A stretch of 43,710 bases of DNA from Hyphomicrobiaceae bacterium (GTDB taxonomy: Bacteria; Pseudomonadota; Alphaproteobacteria; Rhizobiales; Aestuariivirgaceae): positions 1 to 43,710 of the forward strand of contig OMIC01000034.1 in NCBI GenBank assembly GCA_900298995.1, in the 5' to 3' direction. Positions 1 to 7,952 of the stretch are shown here, in pieces. The notes under the pieces were generated by a model. The model worked only from the letters and a program-made list of their open reading frames with translations, did no database searches and was not told the DNA's origin. The stretch's first letter is position 1, and the number at the start of each line of letters is the position of its first letter. A program made the translations under genes and the position numbers.

Positions 1-1
1 C

Positions 2-481
2 TCGACCGGTGCCACTCGCGTCATTGATGCGACAGAATCTTGCCGGCGAGCCGAAACGACGGTCAAGATACCGGTAGGCAAAACCACAAACACCTCGTCC
101 TATATCGTTCCAGGATCAGGAAGCGGCGGTTACCTAAGCCTTTCTACGGCAGATGGCAGTGCGGCGCTTTACCTTTTTTGCGCCCCTACAACCGATGTTT
201 ACTGGTTTGCTCTGGTTCCAGAAATCAAAGCTGGAGACATCCAGATTTTCAACGCTATTGAAGGTCAGGCCTTTCAGGCATACAATGACCTTGTTTTCAA
301 TGGCGGAAGCATGGACCATGCGGTAGTTCCGGCGCGTCCGTGGACGGGTGTCTTTACTGCAAAATATGGCAAAAGCCTGAGTCGCTTTGAGGTTACGGTG
401 TCAGAAATCAACGGGCGTGGAGATTGCTTGGTTACGCTTTTTTCGATTGGCTTAGGGGAAGCGCAGATCGTCAAATATTAA
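2..481 (+). CDS. Unrecognised protein, 3' part only (5' end outside window)
   Basis: An open frame enters from the left edge and runs 159 codons to a TAA at 479-481, so the start lies outside the window. I do not recognise the family. The protein is rich in Gly, Thr, Ser and aromatic residues (for example DVYWFALVPEIKAGD and FNGGSMDHAVV), which suggests a beta-rich soluble fold; no membrane segment or Cys cluster is visible. The DNA is visibly more AT-rich than the nuo genes downstream. A strong stem-loop follows the stop directly, as expected for a real gene end. It lies upstream of a tRNA 3' fragment, so it is probably cargo of an integrated element. Its function, and whether it is phage-derived, cannot be told from this piece. 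Confidence 0.6.
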   Translation, partial: STGATRVIDATESCRRAETTVKIPVGKTTNTSSYIVPGSGSGGYLSLSTADGSAALYLFCAPTTDVYWFALVPEIKAGDIQIFNAIEGQAFQAYNDLVFNGGSMDHAVVPARPWTGVFTAKYGKSLSRFEVTVSEINGRGDCLVTLFSIGLGEAQIVKY

Positions 482-487
482 TTCAAT

Positions 488-523
488 GCCCGTGCTGCCA
501 GTTCATCCGTGGTCAGCGCGGGC
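488..523 (+). terminator. Stem-loop after the partial gene, possible terminator
   Basis: Thirteen bases (488-500, GCCCGTGCTGCCA) pair with 510-523 (TGGTCAGCGCGGGC), with one G-U wobble and one bulged base, around a 9-base loop. It begins seven bases after the TAA of the partial gene. No T-run follows, so intrinsic termination is likely but not certain. Confidence 0.45.
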
Positions 524-550
524 CTCCGTCAGCCCTCTTGCGTAAGACGA

Positions 551-603
551 ACGAGTGTTTACGTGAAAGCGTAACGAGGGTTCGAATCCCTCCTCTTCCG
601 CCA
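551..603 (+). other. tRNA-Ser-like 3' half, probable attachment-site scar
   Basis: The 3' half of a class II tRNA can be read in order: 3' anticodon stem ACGAG (551-555), a variable arm with stem TTACG/CGTAA (559-563 / 570-574), a T arm GAGGG-TTCGAAT-CCCTC (576-592), acceptor strand CTCTTCC, discriminator G and encoded CCA (593-603). The long variable arm with G73 points to tRNA-Ser. No partner acceptor strand (GGAAGAG), D arm or 5' anticodon stem lies upstream, so this is not a working gene. Integrases that target tRNA genes leave such 3' duplicates at one end of the element, so this is most likely an att site. Confidence 0.7.
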
Positions 604-698
604 TTTGGCCCCTCGGCAAATCTCTCTACCCGAAATATGAGCGTCGAAAATCCCCAGTATTTGCGGGTTTCTTCGCGAAAACCTTCTGACTGCCAACG

Positions 699-712
699 CG
701 GCCTTGAGGCCG
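699..712 (+). terminator. Small stem-loop followed by pyrimidine-rich tract
   Basis: CGGCC (699-703) pairs with GGCCG (708-712) around a TTGA loop, and a T/C-rich tract follows. It lies downstream of the tRNA-Ser-like fragment and could be the terminator that once served the intact tRNA gene. The rest of 604-757 shows no coding or RNA feature that I recognise. Confidence 0.3.
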
Positions 713-757
713 AATTTCTTCTTTCTCTGCCTGATACTCTCCAAAGCTCCTGACTGC

Positions 758-795
758 TGGCCTGACCGATATTCTGTGCCAGACGCAATGAGAGA
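758..795. repeat. IS3-family element, left terminal inverted repeat
   Basis: Begins TGGCCTGACCG and ends AATGAGAGA. It matches the complement of 1978-2017 with scattered mismatches and a two-base gap. The stop codon of orfB overlaps its inner edge. Confidence 0.8.
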
Positions 796-1713
796 CTATT
801 GCATGTTTGCGGTCCCGTCGAGTGCGGGTGGCAGTGCGATGGTGACGGGTGCTGGTGGGCGGTAACCGAGTGCAGAATGCGGTCTCTTTGTATCATAATG
901 GAAGCGCCATTGCTCGATGACCACCTTGGCCTCCCGGAGGCTGTAGAAGATCTCGCCGTTCAGCAATTCGTCCCTGAGCTTGCCGCTGAAGGACTCGCAG
1001 TAACCGTTCTCCCAGGGTGAACCAGGCTCGATGTACAGGCTCTTCGTGCCAAGCCCTGACAGCCATTGGCGCAGGACCCTGGCCACCATTTCCGGGCCAT
1101 GGTCCGACCTGATGAAGGCAGGTACTCCTTCGAAGAGCATGGCGTCGGCCAGCGTCTCAATGACACCGATGGCGTTGATACGGCGAGCCACCCTGATCGC
1201 CTGGCACTTGCGGGTGAGCTCATCGATCAGGGTCATCAGCCGGATACGCCGGCCATCATGGGTCGCGGCCTCAACAAAGTCGAAGCTCCAGACATGGTTG
1301 GGATGTTCTGGCCGGAGCCGGATGCAGGATCCGTCATTGAGCCAAAGACGCGACCGCTTCGGCTGCTTTTGCGGTACTTTCAGCCCCTCACGCCGCCAAA
1401 TGCGCTGAACCCGGTCCTTACCCACTACCATGCCACTGTCGTTGAGCATGGCCGTCACCCGGCGGTAGCCGTAACGGCCATAGTTCGATGCAATCAGAAC
1501 GATGTTCCGGGTCAGTTCATCCTCGTCGGGCTTCAGCGTGGGAACGTATCGCTGCGTCTCACGTGGTTGCCCGACAATCCGGCAGGCCGTGCGTTCGCTC
1601 AGGTGATATCTGTCCTGCGCTGCATCAACAGCCTGCCGGCGCCGTTCAGGGCTTACAAGTTTCGCTAGCGCGGACCGTCGGTTCCCTCCGCAATATCCTT
1701 CAGGACCTGTTTC
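796..1713 (-). CDS. IS3-family transposase orfB, DDE integrase domain
   Basis: This frame is open from 1713 to the TAG at 796 and is the catalytic half of the IS3 transposase. The first visible ATG is at 1458, but the frame upstream already encodes family sequence (LSERTACRIVGQ, then YGRYGYRRV), so translation probably enters by a -1 frameshift from orfA within their overlap (1665-1713). I saw no canonical A6G slippery heptamer there. The DDE residues are visible: Asp in WSFDFVEA, Asp in IRSDHGPE and Glu in ENGYCESF, followed by the usual RPHSALGYRPP. Nothing looks broken, so the enzyme may be active. Confidence 0.85.
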   Translation of the reverse strand, partial: ETGPEGYCGGNRRSALAKLVSPERRRQAVDAAQDRYHLSERTACRIVGQPRETQRYVPTLKPDEDELTRNIVLIASNYGRYGYRRVTAMLNDSGMVVGKDRVQRIWRREGLKVPQKQPKRSRLWLNDGSCIRLRPEHPNHVWSFDFVEAATHDGRRIRLMTLIDELTRKCQAIRVARRINAIGVIETLADAMLFEGVPAFIRSDHGPEMVARVLRQWLSGLGTKSLYIEPGSPWENGYCESFSGKLRDELLNGEIFYSLREAKVVIEQWRFHYDTKRPHSALGYRPPAPVTIALPPALDGTANMQ

Positions 1714-1952
1714 TCAAGCGACAGGTCGGCCACCAGCTTCTTGAGCCGGCCGTTCTCAAGCTCCAGCTGCTTCAGCTTCCGGGCCTGCTCAACGTTCAAA
1801 CCACAGTATTCCTTCCGGTACCGGTAGTAGCTCTGCTCAGTCAGACCTGCTTCCTTGCAGGCCGCCGCAACACTCTTGCCCTGGCTTTGCAGCACCTCGA
1901 CCTGCCGCAGCTTCGTGACGATCTGCTCAGCTCCCAACCTCTTCTTCGGCAT
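1665..1952 (-). CDS. IS3-family transposase orfA, helix-turn-helix subunit
   Basis: A 95-residue protein. An N-terminal helix-turn-helix (about residues 5-50: AEQIVTKLRQVEVL, VAAACKEAGLTEQSYYRYR) recognises the element ends. A Leu-rich coiled coil follows (ARKLKQLELENGRLKKLVADL), used for multimerisation in this family. I chose the ATG at 1952 because AGGAGA lies about ten bases upstream; a further in-frame ATG at 1985 lies inside the inverted repeat and is less likely. It ends at a TAG inside the orfB frame, consistent with programmed frameshifting to make the OrfAB fusion transposase. Confidence 0.85.
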   Translation of the reverse strand: MPKKRLGAEQIVTKLRQVEVLQSQGKSVAAACKEAGLTEQSYYRYRKEYCGLNVEQARKLKQLELENGRLKKLVADLSLEKQVLKDIAEGTDGPR

Positions 1953-1977
1953 CTTCTTTCTCCTTTCCAGGCTATCT

Positions 1978-2017
1978 TCTCTCATTTCGCCTGGTTCAGA
2001 AAATGCCGGTCAGGTCA
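1978..2017. repeat. IS3-family element, right terminal inverted repeat
   Basis: Its complement begins TGACCTGACCG. The first three bases (TGA on the minus strand) supply the stop codon of the interrupted primase-like gene. Confidence 0.8.
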
Positions 2018-2455
2018 AATTGCGATTTCGAGGCTCGTCATGCCGTAAAGCATGATCCCGATACCGTCGGCGCGGCTGCTCTTCACGGCTGCAACCGCAT
2101 CGGCATAGGTGCACCAGGTTTCTCTACCTTGGGACTTTGCATTGCGGCCGCTGGGCTGCAAGGGCGGCTTGGTCCAGCGGCCGTCGACCCAAGTCCAAGA
2201 CCACACGCACCAAATTTTCTGCTGAGTGTACGGCCAGAAGACGGCAGGCAAATTATCAAGGTTGCCGCAAACCGTCTGCGGCTTTAGCGGCAGAGTGACG
2301 GGTGCATTCATCAACGGCACCCCCCCCGCCAGGCGGCCGTAGGCCACAACCCGGAGCTCGCAGTCGAGGACGTAAATTGCCGCGCCAGTGACAAAGGCCA
2401 GCACGGCATCGGCATCGGTCGCCCTATCGGAAATCTCCGTAGACAGAGTTTCCAA
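2015..2455 (-). pseudogene. Primase/VapE-like protein N-terminus, truncated by the IS
   Basis: The frame starts at an ATG at 2455, runs 146 codons, and stops at a TGA that is the first three bases of the insertion sequence, so the gene was cut by the IS or by a later rearrangement. The segment WVDGRWTKPPLQPSGRNAKS followed by WCTYADAVAAVKSSRADGIG resembles the N-terminal primase-polymerase region of phage and genomic-island replication proteins, where a KPP..PNGR.AKS block is followed by a W.T...A......DGIGF block. The last residues after GIGIML may no longer be native. It lies between the IS and the tRNA-Asp-like fragment, a position typical of island replication or regulatory genes. The family call is from pattern memory and moderate. 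Confidence 0.5.
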
Positions 2456-2528
2456 ATTCAGCCCAAAATAGCCCCAAAAGGACCCGTTTGGCTCCTGATA
2501 CGCCCTTGTTTTTGCTTGATTTTTGGAG

Positions 2529-2576
2529 GGCCTGTCACGCCGAAGGTCGCGGGTTCGAGCCCCGTCACTCGCGCCA
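2529..2576 (+). other. tRNA-Asp-like 3' half, probable attachment site
   Basis: The segment reads as the tRNA-Asp 3' half: anticodon loop CTGTCAC with anticodon GTC, 3' stem GCCGA, T arm GCGGG-TTCGAGC-CCCGT (2549-2565), acceptor strand CACTCGC, G73 and CCA (2566-2576). The expected 5' anticodon strand is absent (GAGGG where about TCGGC is needed), and no D arm or 5' acceptor lies upstream. A tRNA-type terminator follows directly. This looks like the chromosome-side copy of a tRNA-Asp 3' end left after an element inserted into that gene. Confidence 0.7.
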
Positions 2577-2591
2577 TTCAGGCTCCGGGTG

Positions 2592-2615
2592 AAGGCCGCC
2601 GAACAGGCGGCCTTT
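2592..2615 (+). terminator. Intrinsic terminator of the former tRNA-Asp locus
   Basis: A perfect 9-bp stem (AAGGCCGCC 2592-2600, GGCGGCCTT 2606-2614) with a GAACA loop and a short T-run. Its place 15 bases after the tRNA CCA fits a tRNA terminator. It could also act on the convergent gene ending at 2640. Confidence 0.6.
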
Positions 2616-2639
2616 CGCGTCAGGAAGCGGCTGGTCGGC

Positions 2640-2930
2640 CTAGTCCGTCAGCACATCCAGAGTCGCCGAGACAAGTCCGACATCAGGATTGGCGGCGCAA
2701 TACTTGCCGATGTCCTCGCCGATCGAGTCCATGTCGCCGAGATCGAGCGTCGTGACGCCGGCCTGACCCCCGGTGTAGCCCAGCAGCCAGGCGAACATGA
2801 AATTCGCCGCCTCCTGGTCCATTGTCGCCAGTTCGGAGCATTTCACCGTGGCGAGATCGACCGTTTCCGCCTGCGCAGGGAGGCTGAAGGCGATGGCCGC
2901 AATTGCTGCGGCAGCCAGGTTGCGTGTCAT
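2640..2930 (-). CDS. HdeA/HdeB-like small periplasmic protein
   Basis: A 96-residue secreted protein. The ATG at 2930 follows AGGAAAGG at good spacing and opens a clear Sec signal peptide (MTRNLAAAAIAAIAFSLPAQA, cleavage before ETVDL). A longer frame to 3020 exists, but its extra residues precede the signal peptide and do not look real. The mature part has two Cys (VKCSELATMD and GKYCAANPD) around a segment with FMFAWLLGYTGG, the layout of the HdeA family of acid-stress chaperones, whose two Cys form a disulfide. Function as a chaperone is inferred from the family only. It is the first chromosomal gene after the island scar and is divergent from nuoA. Confidence 0.7.
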   Translation of the reverse strand: MTRNLAAAAIAAIAFSLPAQAETVDLATVKCSELATMDQEAANFMFAWLLGYTGGQAGVTTLDLGDMDSIGEDIGKYCAANPDVGLVSATLDVLTD

Positions 2931-3245
2931 GGGGTGTCCTTTCCTGAGTGGGGCGGTTGAGGCTGATTTTGTACGTGTCGCCAGAAGCCCATTGAGCCAT
3001 ATTGCGGGGAATTTGTCCAACCTCGGCGGCGGTCATCGGCGCTGAACTGAGCCAATTTGCCGCGCACCCCATCAAGCGGCTGTCATGTCGGCCTGAAGAT
3101 GGGGGGCGAACCGCCAGGCGACCCTGTCGCAAGCTTGCCGCAGGTGTCTGACAACCACTCCGAAAAGCTTGCGGGGGCAGGAGGGGTGCGCTACCAAGCG
3201 GCGGGTTCGAGACTGCCGGATAGGCAGCCGGAAGGGCGGAAGCAC
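2931..3245. other. Intergenic region between the HdeA-like gene and nuoA
   Basis: This 315-base stretch separates two divergent transcription units and must hold their promoters and the nuo leader. No gene with family sequence is visible; a frame from 3057 runs into nuoA but its extra residues look like non-coding sequence. I could not pick out a convincing sigma-70 promoter for nuo. The only clear structure is the pair of AAGCTTGC sites listed separately. Confidence 0.5.
3129..3172. repeat. Two AAGCTTGC sites upstream of nuoA, possible operator
   Basis: A perfect 10-bp palindrome GCAAGCTTGC (3129-3138) and a second AAGCTTGC (3165-3172) lie 34 bases apart, close to three helical turns, about 75-115 bases before nuoA. 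They could be a regulator binding site. No regulator is assigned, and chance is possible. Confidence 0.25.
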
Positions 3246-3611
3246 ATGCCTGATTTATTGAGAGAATACCTTCCCGTCGTGATTTTCCTCGGGGTGGCGG
3301 TTGGGTTCTCGCTGATTCTTCTGATTACCCCCATCCTGATCGCCTTCCGCAATCCGGATCCCGAGAAGCTTTCGGCCTATGAATGCGGCTTCAATGCCTT
3401 TGATGATGCCCGCATGAAGTTCGATGTGCGGTTCTATCTGGTCTCCATCCTGTTCATCATCTTCGACCTCGAAGTGGCCTTCCTGTTTCCATGGGCGGTG
3501 ACGCTCAAGGAGGTTGGCGTGTTCGGCTTCTGGTCGATGATGATCTTCCTCGGCGTCCTGACCATCGGCTTCATCTATGAGTGGAAGAAGGGAGCCCTCG
3601 AATGGGATTGA
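3246..3611 (+). CDS. nuoA: NADH-quinone oxidoreductase subunit A
   Basis: A 121-residue membrane subunit of complex I, at the junction of the peripheral and membrane arms. Three transmembrane helices are visible (about residues 9-32, 60-82 and 86-108). The conserved loop [30 protein letters not shown] carries the invariant Cys and acidic residues; only its order is noted here as YECG, then FDVRFY, then FDLE. The ATG at 3246 follows GGAAGGGCGG and gives the usual family length; a longer frame upstream is ignored. It opens the operon and overlaps nuoB by ten bases. Confidence 0.97.
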   Translation: MPDLLREYLPVVIFLGVAVGFSLILLITPILIAFRNPDPEKLSAYECGFNAFDDARMKFDVRFYLVSILFIIFDLEVAFLFPWAVTLKEVGVFGFWSMMIFLGVLTIGFIYEWKKGALEWD

Positions 3612-4126
3612 TCACTCCTGCAACGCCCGAGCAGCGCCTGGCCTTCGCCGGGATCAATGCCGAACTTGCGGACAAGGGCTTTCTTGTCACGGCCTCGGAT
3701 GATCTCATCAACTGGGCGCGTACCGGCTCGCTGATGTGGATGACTTTCGGTTTGGCCTGCTGTGCCGTCGAGATGATGCAGGCATCCATGCCCCGCTATG
3801 ACCTCGAGCGCTTCGGGTTCGCGCCGCGCGCCTCGCCGCGTCAGTCGGACGTCATGATTGTGGCGGGCACCCTCACCAACAAGATGGCTCCGGCCCTGCG
3901 CAAGGTCTACGATCAGATGCCCGAGCCACGCTATGTGATCTCCATGGGCTCCTGTGCAAATGGTGGCGGCTACTACCACTATTCCTATTCGGTGGTGCGC
4001 GGCTGCGACCGCATCGTGCCGGTCGACATCTATGTGCCGGGCTGCCCGCCAACTGCGGAAGCCTTGGTCTACGGCATTCTGCAGTTGCAGAAGAAGATCC
4101 GGCGCACCGGGACGATTGAGCGCTGA
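3602..4126 (+). CDS. nuoB: NADH-quinone oxidoreductase subunit B
   Basis: A 174-residue peripheral-arm subunit that carries the terminal iron-sulfur cluster N2, the last electron donor to quinone. The four cluster Cys are visible: the tandem pair in [10 protein letters not shown] (Cys53, Cys54), GSCANGGG (Cys118) and [11 protein letters not shown] (Cys148). The start inside the end of nuoA gives the normal length; the frame could begin 21 bases earlier, but those residues are not family-like. The overlap with nuoA implies coupled translation. Confidence 0.97.
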   Translation: MGLITPATPEQRLAFAGINAELADKGFLVTASDDLINWARTGSLMWMTFGLACCAVEMMQASMPRYDLERFGFAPRASPRQSDVMIVAGTLTNKMAPALRKVYDQMPEPRYVISMGSCANGGGYYHYSYSVVRGCDRIVPVDIYVPGCPPTAEALVYGILQLQKKIRRTGTIER

Positions 4127-4127
4127 T

Positions 4128-4730
4128 ATGGCGGAAACCCTGCAGGATCTCGGTGTCCATATCGCGGCAAGACTTGGCGCGGCCGTGACCGGCGCGCATG
4201 TGGCCTTTGGCGAACTCACCATCGAGGCCCATGCTTCGGAAATCGTGCGGGTGCTGGGGTTCCTGCGGGATGATCCGGTCTGCCGTTTCGTCTGCTTCAC
4301 GGATATCTGTGGTGTCGACCACCCCGAGCGCGAGACGCGCTTCGATGTGGTCTATCATCTGCTGTCGCCCTACAAGAACCGGCGCATCCGGGTGAAGGTG
4401 CGTACCGACGAGGACACCCCGGTTCCCAGCGTGATCGACGTGTTCCCGGCGGCCAACTGGTATGAGCGCGAGACCTTCGATCTCTATGGTGTGCTGTTCT
4501 CAGGTCATCCCGACCTGCGCCGAATCCTCACGGACTATGGCTTTTCGGGCCACCCGCTGCGCAAGGACTTTCCTCTCACGGGTTATGTCGAGGTGCGCTG
4601 GGACGACGAAGCCAAGCGCGTGGTCTATGAGCCGGTGAAACTCGTGCAGGAATTCCGTGCGTTCGATTACCAGAGCCCGTGGGAGGGCGTCGAGTACCCG
4701 CTCCCGGGCGATGAAAGGGCGAAGCAGTGA
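4128..4730 (+). CDS. nuoC: NADH-quinone oxidoreductase subunit C
   Basis: A 200-residue soluble subunit of the connecting module of complex I, with the 30-kDa subunit fold. The family signature is visible in the middle ([22 protein letters not shown] followed by [13 protein letters not shown]); key residues are the E-R-E..D.YG motif and HPLRKDFPL. It is separate from nuoD, unlike the fused NuoCD of enterobacteria and typical of alphaproteobacteria. The ATG at 4128 lies one base after the nuoB stop. Confidence 0.97.
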   Translation: MAETLQDLGVHIAARLGAAVTGAHVAFGELTIEAHASEIVRVLGFLRDDPVCRFVCFTDICGVDHPERETRFDVVYHLLSPYKNRRIRVKVRTDEDTPVPSVIDVFPAANWYERETFDLYGVLFSGHPDLRRILTDYGFSGHPLRKDFPLTGYVEVRWDDEAKRVVYEPVKLVQEFRAFDYQSPWEGVEYPLPGDERAKQ

Positions 4731-5920
4731 CCGACACGTCATCCGTCCGCAATTTCTCGATAAATTTCGGCCCGCAGCATCCGGCCGCACATGGCGTGCT
4801 GCGCCTCGTGCTGGAGCTTGACGGCGAGGTCTGCACCCGGGTCGACCCGCATATCGGGCTCCTGCACCGCGGCACCGAGAAGCTGATCGAGCACAAGACC
4901 TATCTGCAGGCGGTGCCTTATTTCGATCGCCTCGACTATGTGGCGCCGATGAACCAGGAGCATGCCTGGTGCCTCGCCATCGAACGGCTGCTCGCCATCA
5001 CGGTGCCCAAGCGTGGCCAGTTGATCCGCGTACTCTACGCCGAGATTGGCCGTCTTCTGTCGCATATCCTCAATGTGACAACCCAGGCGATGGATGTGGG
5101 CGCCCTGACCCCGCCGTTGTGGGGCTTCGAGGAACGCGAGAAGCTGATGGTCTTCTATGAGCGCGCATCCGGATCTCGCATGCATTCGGCCTACTTCCGG
5201 CCGGGAGGCGTACATCAGGATATCCCGCCAGAGCTTGTCGAGGATATCGGACGCTTCTGCGAGGGTCACAACAAGGTGCTCGATGACATCGAAGGCCTGC
5301 TGACAGACAACCGCATCTTCAAGCAGCGTAATGTGGACATTGGCGTGGTCTCGCTAGACGAGTGCTTCGCCTGGGGGTTTTCCGGCGTCATGGTGCGGGG
5401 GTCCGGCGCGGCATGGGATCTGCGAAAGTCCCAGCCCTATGAATGCTACGACGAGATGGAATTCGACATTCCCATCGGCAAGAACGGCGACTGCTATGAC
5501 CGATACCTGATCCGCATGCAGGAAATGCGGGAGTCGGTAAAGATCATGAAGCAGTGTGTCGAACGCCTCCTGGGAGCGGAACGCCAGGGCCCGGTGTCTG
5601 CCGCGGACGGCAAGGTGGTTCCGCCGAAGCGCTCCGAGATGAAGCGCTCGATGGAAGCGCTGATCCATCATTTCAAGCTCCATACCGAAGGCTTCCATAC
5701 GCCGCCGGGCGAGGTCTATGCGGCGGTCGAGGCGCCGAAGGGCGAGTTTGGCGTCTATCTGGTGAGCGATGGCAGCAACAAGCCCTACCGCGCCAAGCTC
5801 AGGGCGCCGGGTTTCGCGCATCTGCAGGCCATGGACCACATCTGCCGCGGGCACCTGCTGGCCGACGTATCCGCCGTCCTGGGCTCTCTCGACATCGTCT
5901 TTGGTGAGGTGGATCGGTGA
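4727..5920 (+). CDS. nuoD: NADH-quinone oxidoreductase subunit D
   Basis: A 397-residue 49-kDa-type subunit, related to the large subunit of NiFe hydrogenases. With NuoB it forms the quinone-binding pocket. Visible signatures are [14 protein letters not shown] near the N-terminus (the pocket His), [14 protein letters not shown], and the C-terminal DIVFGEVDR. It lacks the hydrogenase metal-binding Cys, as expected. Translation starts at GTG 4727, overlapping the nuoC stop by four bases (GTGA), a sign of translational coupling. Confidence 0.97.
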   Translation: MTDTSSVRNFSINFGPQHPAAHGVLRLVLELDGEVCTRVDPHIGLLHRGTEKLIEHKTYLQAVPYFDRLDYVAPMNQEHAWCLAIERLLAITVPKRGQLIRVLYAEIGRLLSHILNVTTQAMDVGALTPPLWGFEEREKLMVFYERASGSRMHSAYFRPGGVHQDIPPELVEDIGRFCEGHNKVLDDIEGLLTDNRIFKQRNVDIGVVSLDECFAWGFSGVMVRGSGAAWDLRKSQPYECYDEMEFDIPIGKNGDCYDRYLIRMQEMRESVKIMKQCVERLLGAERQGPVSAADGKVVPPKRSEMKRSMEALIHHFKLHTEGFHTPPGEVYAAVEAPKGEFGVYLVSDGSNKPYRAKLRAPGFAHLQAMDHICRGHLLADVSAVLGSLDIVFGEVDR

Positions 5921-6603
5921 GCGTCCGTCGTCTTCATTCCGTTCAGCCCGACAGCTTCGCATTCAATGCGGAGAACCTTGCCTGGGCCAAGGCTACCATT
6001 GCGAAGTATCCGGCGGGCAAGCAGGCCTCGGCCGTTATCCCGCTGCTCTGGCGCGCCCAGGAGCAGAATGACAACTGGGTCAGCAAACCGGTTATCGAGT
6101 ATGTCGCGAACATGCTCGACATGGCTTATATCCGCGTGCTCGAGGTCGCTACCTTCTACACCATGTTCCAGTTGCAGCCTGTGGGCAGGGTCGCCCACAT
6201 CCAGGTCTGCGGCACCACGCCCTGCATGCTACGCGGCGCGGAGGCGTTGAAGAAAGTCTGCCAGAACCGCATTCACAGTGAGCCGCATCATGTCTCGGCG
6301 GACGGCAAGTTCTCCTGGGAGGAGGTCGAGTGCCTGGGAGCCTGCGTGAATGCGCCGATGGTGCAGATCTTCAAGGACACCTACGAGGACCTGACGCCCA
6401 CCTCACTGGAACAGCTGATCGACGATCTGGCGCAGGGGCGCAAGGTGAAGGTCGGTCCGCAGATCGAGCGCCATCATGCCTCGCCCGAGGGTGGCCTCAC
6501 CACGCTGACCGATCCGTCGCTTTACGAGGGGCAGCGCACCTTCACGCGCGTCGAGCCTCCGCCACCACCCCCGGCCGACTCCGCCGTTCCGCCCAAGACG
6601 TGA
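5917..6603 (+). CDS. nuoE: NADH-quinone oxidoreductase subunit E
   Basis: A 228-residue thioredoxin-fold subunit of the NADH dehydrogenase module, carrying the 2Fe-2S cluster N1a. Cluster Cys are in [13 protein letters not shown] and [14 protein letters not shown]. The start is GTG 5917, overlapping the nuoD stop. After the conserved domain (to about residue 165) there is a tail that ends in a run of six prolines ([13 protein letters not shown]). Longer NuoE proteins with low-complexity tails are known in alphaproteobacteria; the role of the tail is not clear. Confidence 0.96.
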   Translation: MSVRRLHSVQPDSFAFNAENLAWAKATIAKYPAGKQASAVIPLLWRAQEQNDNWVSKPVIEYVANMLDMAYIRVLEVATFYTMFQLQPVGRVAHIQVCGTTPCMLRGAEALKKVCQNRIHSEPHHVSADGKFSWEEVECLGACVNAPMVQIFKDTYEDLTPTSLEQLIDDLAQGRKVKVGPQIERHHASPEGGLTTLTDPSLYEGQRTFTRVEPPPPPPADSAVPPKT

Positions 6604-6613
6604 GACGATAGAC

Positions 6614-7921
6614 ATGCTCGCTGACAAGGACCGCATCTTCACCAATATCTACGGCTTTCACGACTGGGGCCTCGAGGGTGCGCGCAAGCGCGGCTGCTGG
6701 AGCGGCACCAAGGGCTTCATCGAGAAGGGCCGCGACTGGATGGTGAATGAAGTGAAGGCTTCTGGTCTTCGCGGTCGCGGCGGCGCGGGCTTTCCGACCG
6801 GCCTCAAGTGGTCGTTCATGCCGAAGGTCATCGGCGAGCGTCCCCACTACCTCGTCGTGAATGCGGATGAGTCCGAGCCTGGAACCTGCAAGGACCGAGA
6901 GATCCTCCGTCATGAACCCCATCTTCTCGTCGAGGGCTGTCTGCTGGCCGGTGCGGCGATGGGATGCCACACCGCATTCATCTATGTGCGCGGCGAATTC
7001 ATCCGCGAGCGCGAGCATCTGCAGGCAGCCGTGGACCAGGCCTATGAGGCCCGTCTCATCGGCAAGAACAATGTGAACGGCTGGGATTTCGATATCGTCG
7101 TCCACCACGGCGCCGGGGCCTACATCTGTGGTGAGGAAACCGCGATGCTCGAGAGCCTCGAGGGCAAGAAGGGCCAGCCGCGCATGAAGCCGCCGTTTCC
7201 GGCCAATGTCGGTCTCTATGGCGCGCCAACGACCGTGAACAATGTCGAGTCGATTGCCGTTGCCGGCACGATCATGCGCCGCGGAGCCACATGGTTCAAT
7301 TCAATTGGCCGCCCCAACAATGCGGGTACCAAGCTCTTCTGCATCTCGGGTCACGTGAACCGGCCCTGCGTGGTCGAGGAGGAGCTTGGCATTCCCTTCC
7401 GGGAGCTGATCGAGCGCCATGCCGGAGGTGTGCGCGGCGGCTGGGACAATCTGCTGGCGGTCATCCCCGGCGGGTCATCCGTCCGCATGGTGCCGGCTGC
7501 GCAAATCATCGATACGCCGATGGATTTCGACTCACTCTCGAAGCTCCGCTCGGGGCTCGGCACGGCGGCGGTCATCGTCATGGACAAGTCGACCGACCTC
7601 ATCAAGGCCATCGCGAGACTTGCCTACTTCTACAAGCATGAGTCCTGCGGCCAGTGCACGCCATGCCGCGAAGGGACGGGCTGGATGTGGCGCGTCATGA
7701 CGCGCATGGCCGAGGGCCGAGCCGAGAAGCGCGAGATCGACATGCTCCTGGACGTGACCAAGCAGATCGAGGGCCACACCATCTGCGCGCTTGGCGATGC
7801 GGCTGCCTGGCCGATCCAAGGCCTGATCGCCCATTTCCGCCATGTGATCGAGGAACGCATCGACCAGTACGCCGCCAACCCCGACCATGACGGCGCGGTG
7901 CGCCGGATCGCGGCGGAATAG
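6614..7921 (+). CDS. nuoF: NADH-quinone oxidoreductase subunit F
   Basis: A 435-residue subunit that binds NADH and FMN and holds the 4Fe-4S cluster N3, the entry point of electrons. Visible motifs are the nucleotide-binding loop [16 protein letters not shown], the FMN region [16 protein letters not shown], and the cluster motif [12 protein letters not shown] with a downstream Cys in [13 protein letters not shown]. Length is normal. It follows nuoE after ten bases. Confidence 0.97.
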   Translation: MLADKDRIFTNIYGFHDWGLEGARKRGCWSGTKGFIEKGRDWMVNEVKASGLRGRGGAGFPTGLKWSFMPKVIGERPHYLVVNADESEPGTCKDREILRHEPHLLVEGCLLAGAAMGCHTAFIYVRGEFIREREHLQAAVDQAYEARLIGKNNVNGWDFDIVVHHGAGAYICGEETAMLESLEGKKGQPRMKPPFPANVGLYGAPTTVNNVESIAVAGTIMRRGATWFNSIGRPNNAGTKLFCISGHVNRPCVVEEELGIPFRELIERHAGGVRGGWDNLLAVIPGGSSVRMVPAAQIIDTPMDFDSLSKLRSGLGTAAVIVMDKSTDLIKAIARLAYFYKHESCGQCTPCREGTGWMWRVMTRMAEGRAEKREIDMLLDVTKQIEGHTICALGDAAAWPIQGLIAHFRHVIEERIDQYAANPDHDGAVRRIAAE

Positions 7922-7952
7922 GCGTCACAAGGAAGCGAAGACGAGCAAGCAG

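Larger units (their letters stand above)
758..2017 (-). mobile_element. IS3-family insertion sequence, 1260 bp, complete
   Basis: The ends are matching imperfect inverted repeats. The left end (758-795) begins TGGCCTGACCG; the complement of the right end (1978-2017) begins TGACCTGACCG; both finish with AATGAGAGA. Between them are two transposase reading frames on the minus strand in the IS3 arrangement, orfA then orfB in the -1 frame. Both frames look intact. The bases outside the two ends (ACTGC on the left, AATTG on the right) are not a 3-5 bp duplication, so the present flanks probably do not come from one simple insertion. The protein sequences resemble the IS407 side of the family, but the subgroup is a guess. 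Confidence 0.9.

Noticed and set aside
513-896. Minus-strand open frame (127 codons) across the tRNA-Ser fragment and IS left end
   Set aside because: It crosses a tRNA fragment and an IS end, has no ribosome binding site that I can see and no family features.
1066-1668. Plus-strand open frame opposite the transposase
   Set aside because: The minus strand encodes the DDE transposase; the plus product is its mirror.
3200-3222. T-arm-like motif GGGTTCGAGAC upstream of nuoA
   Set aside because: The flanking bases do not pair as a T stem, and no acceptor, CCA or anticodon arm is near, unlike the two real tRNA fragments.
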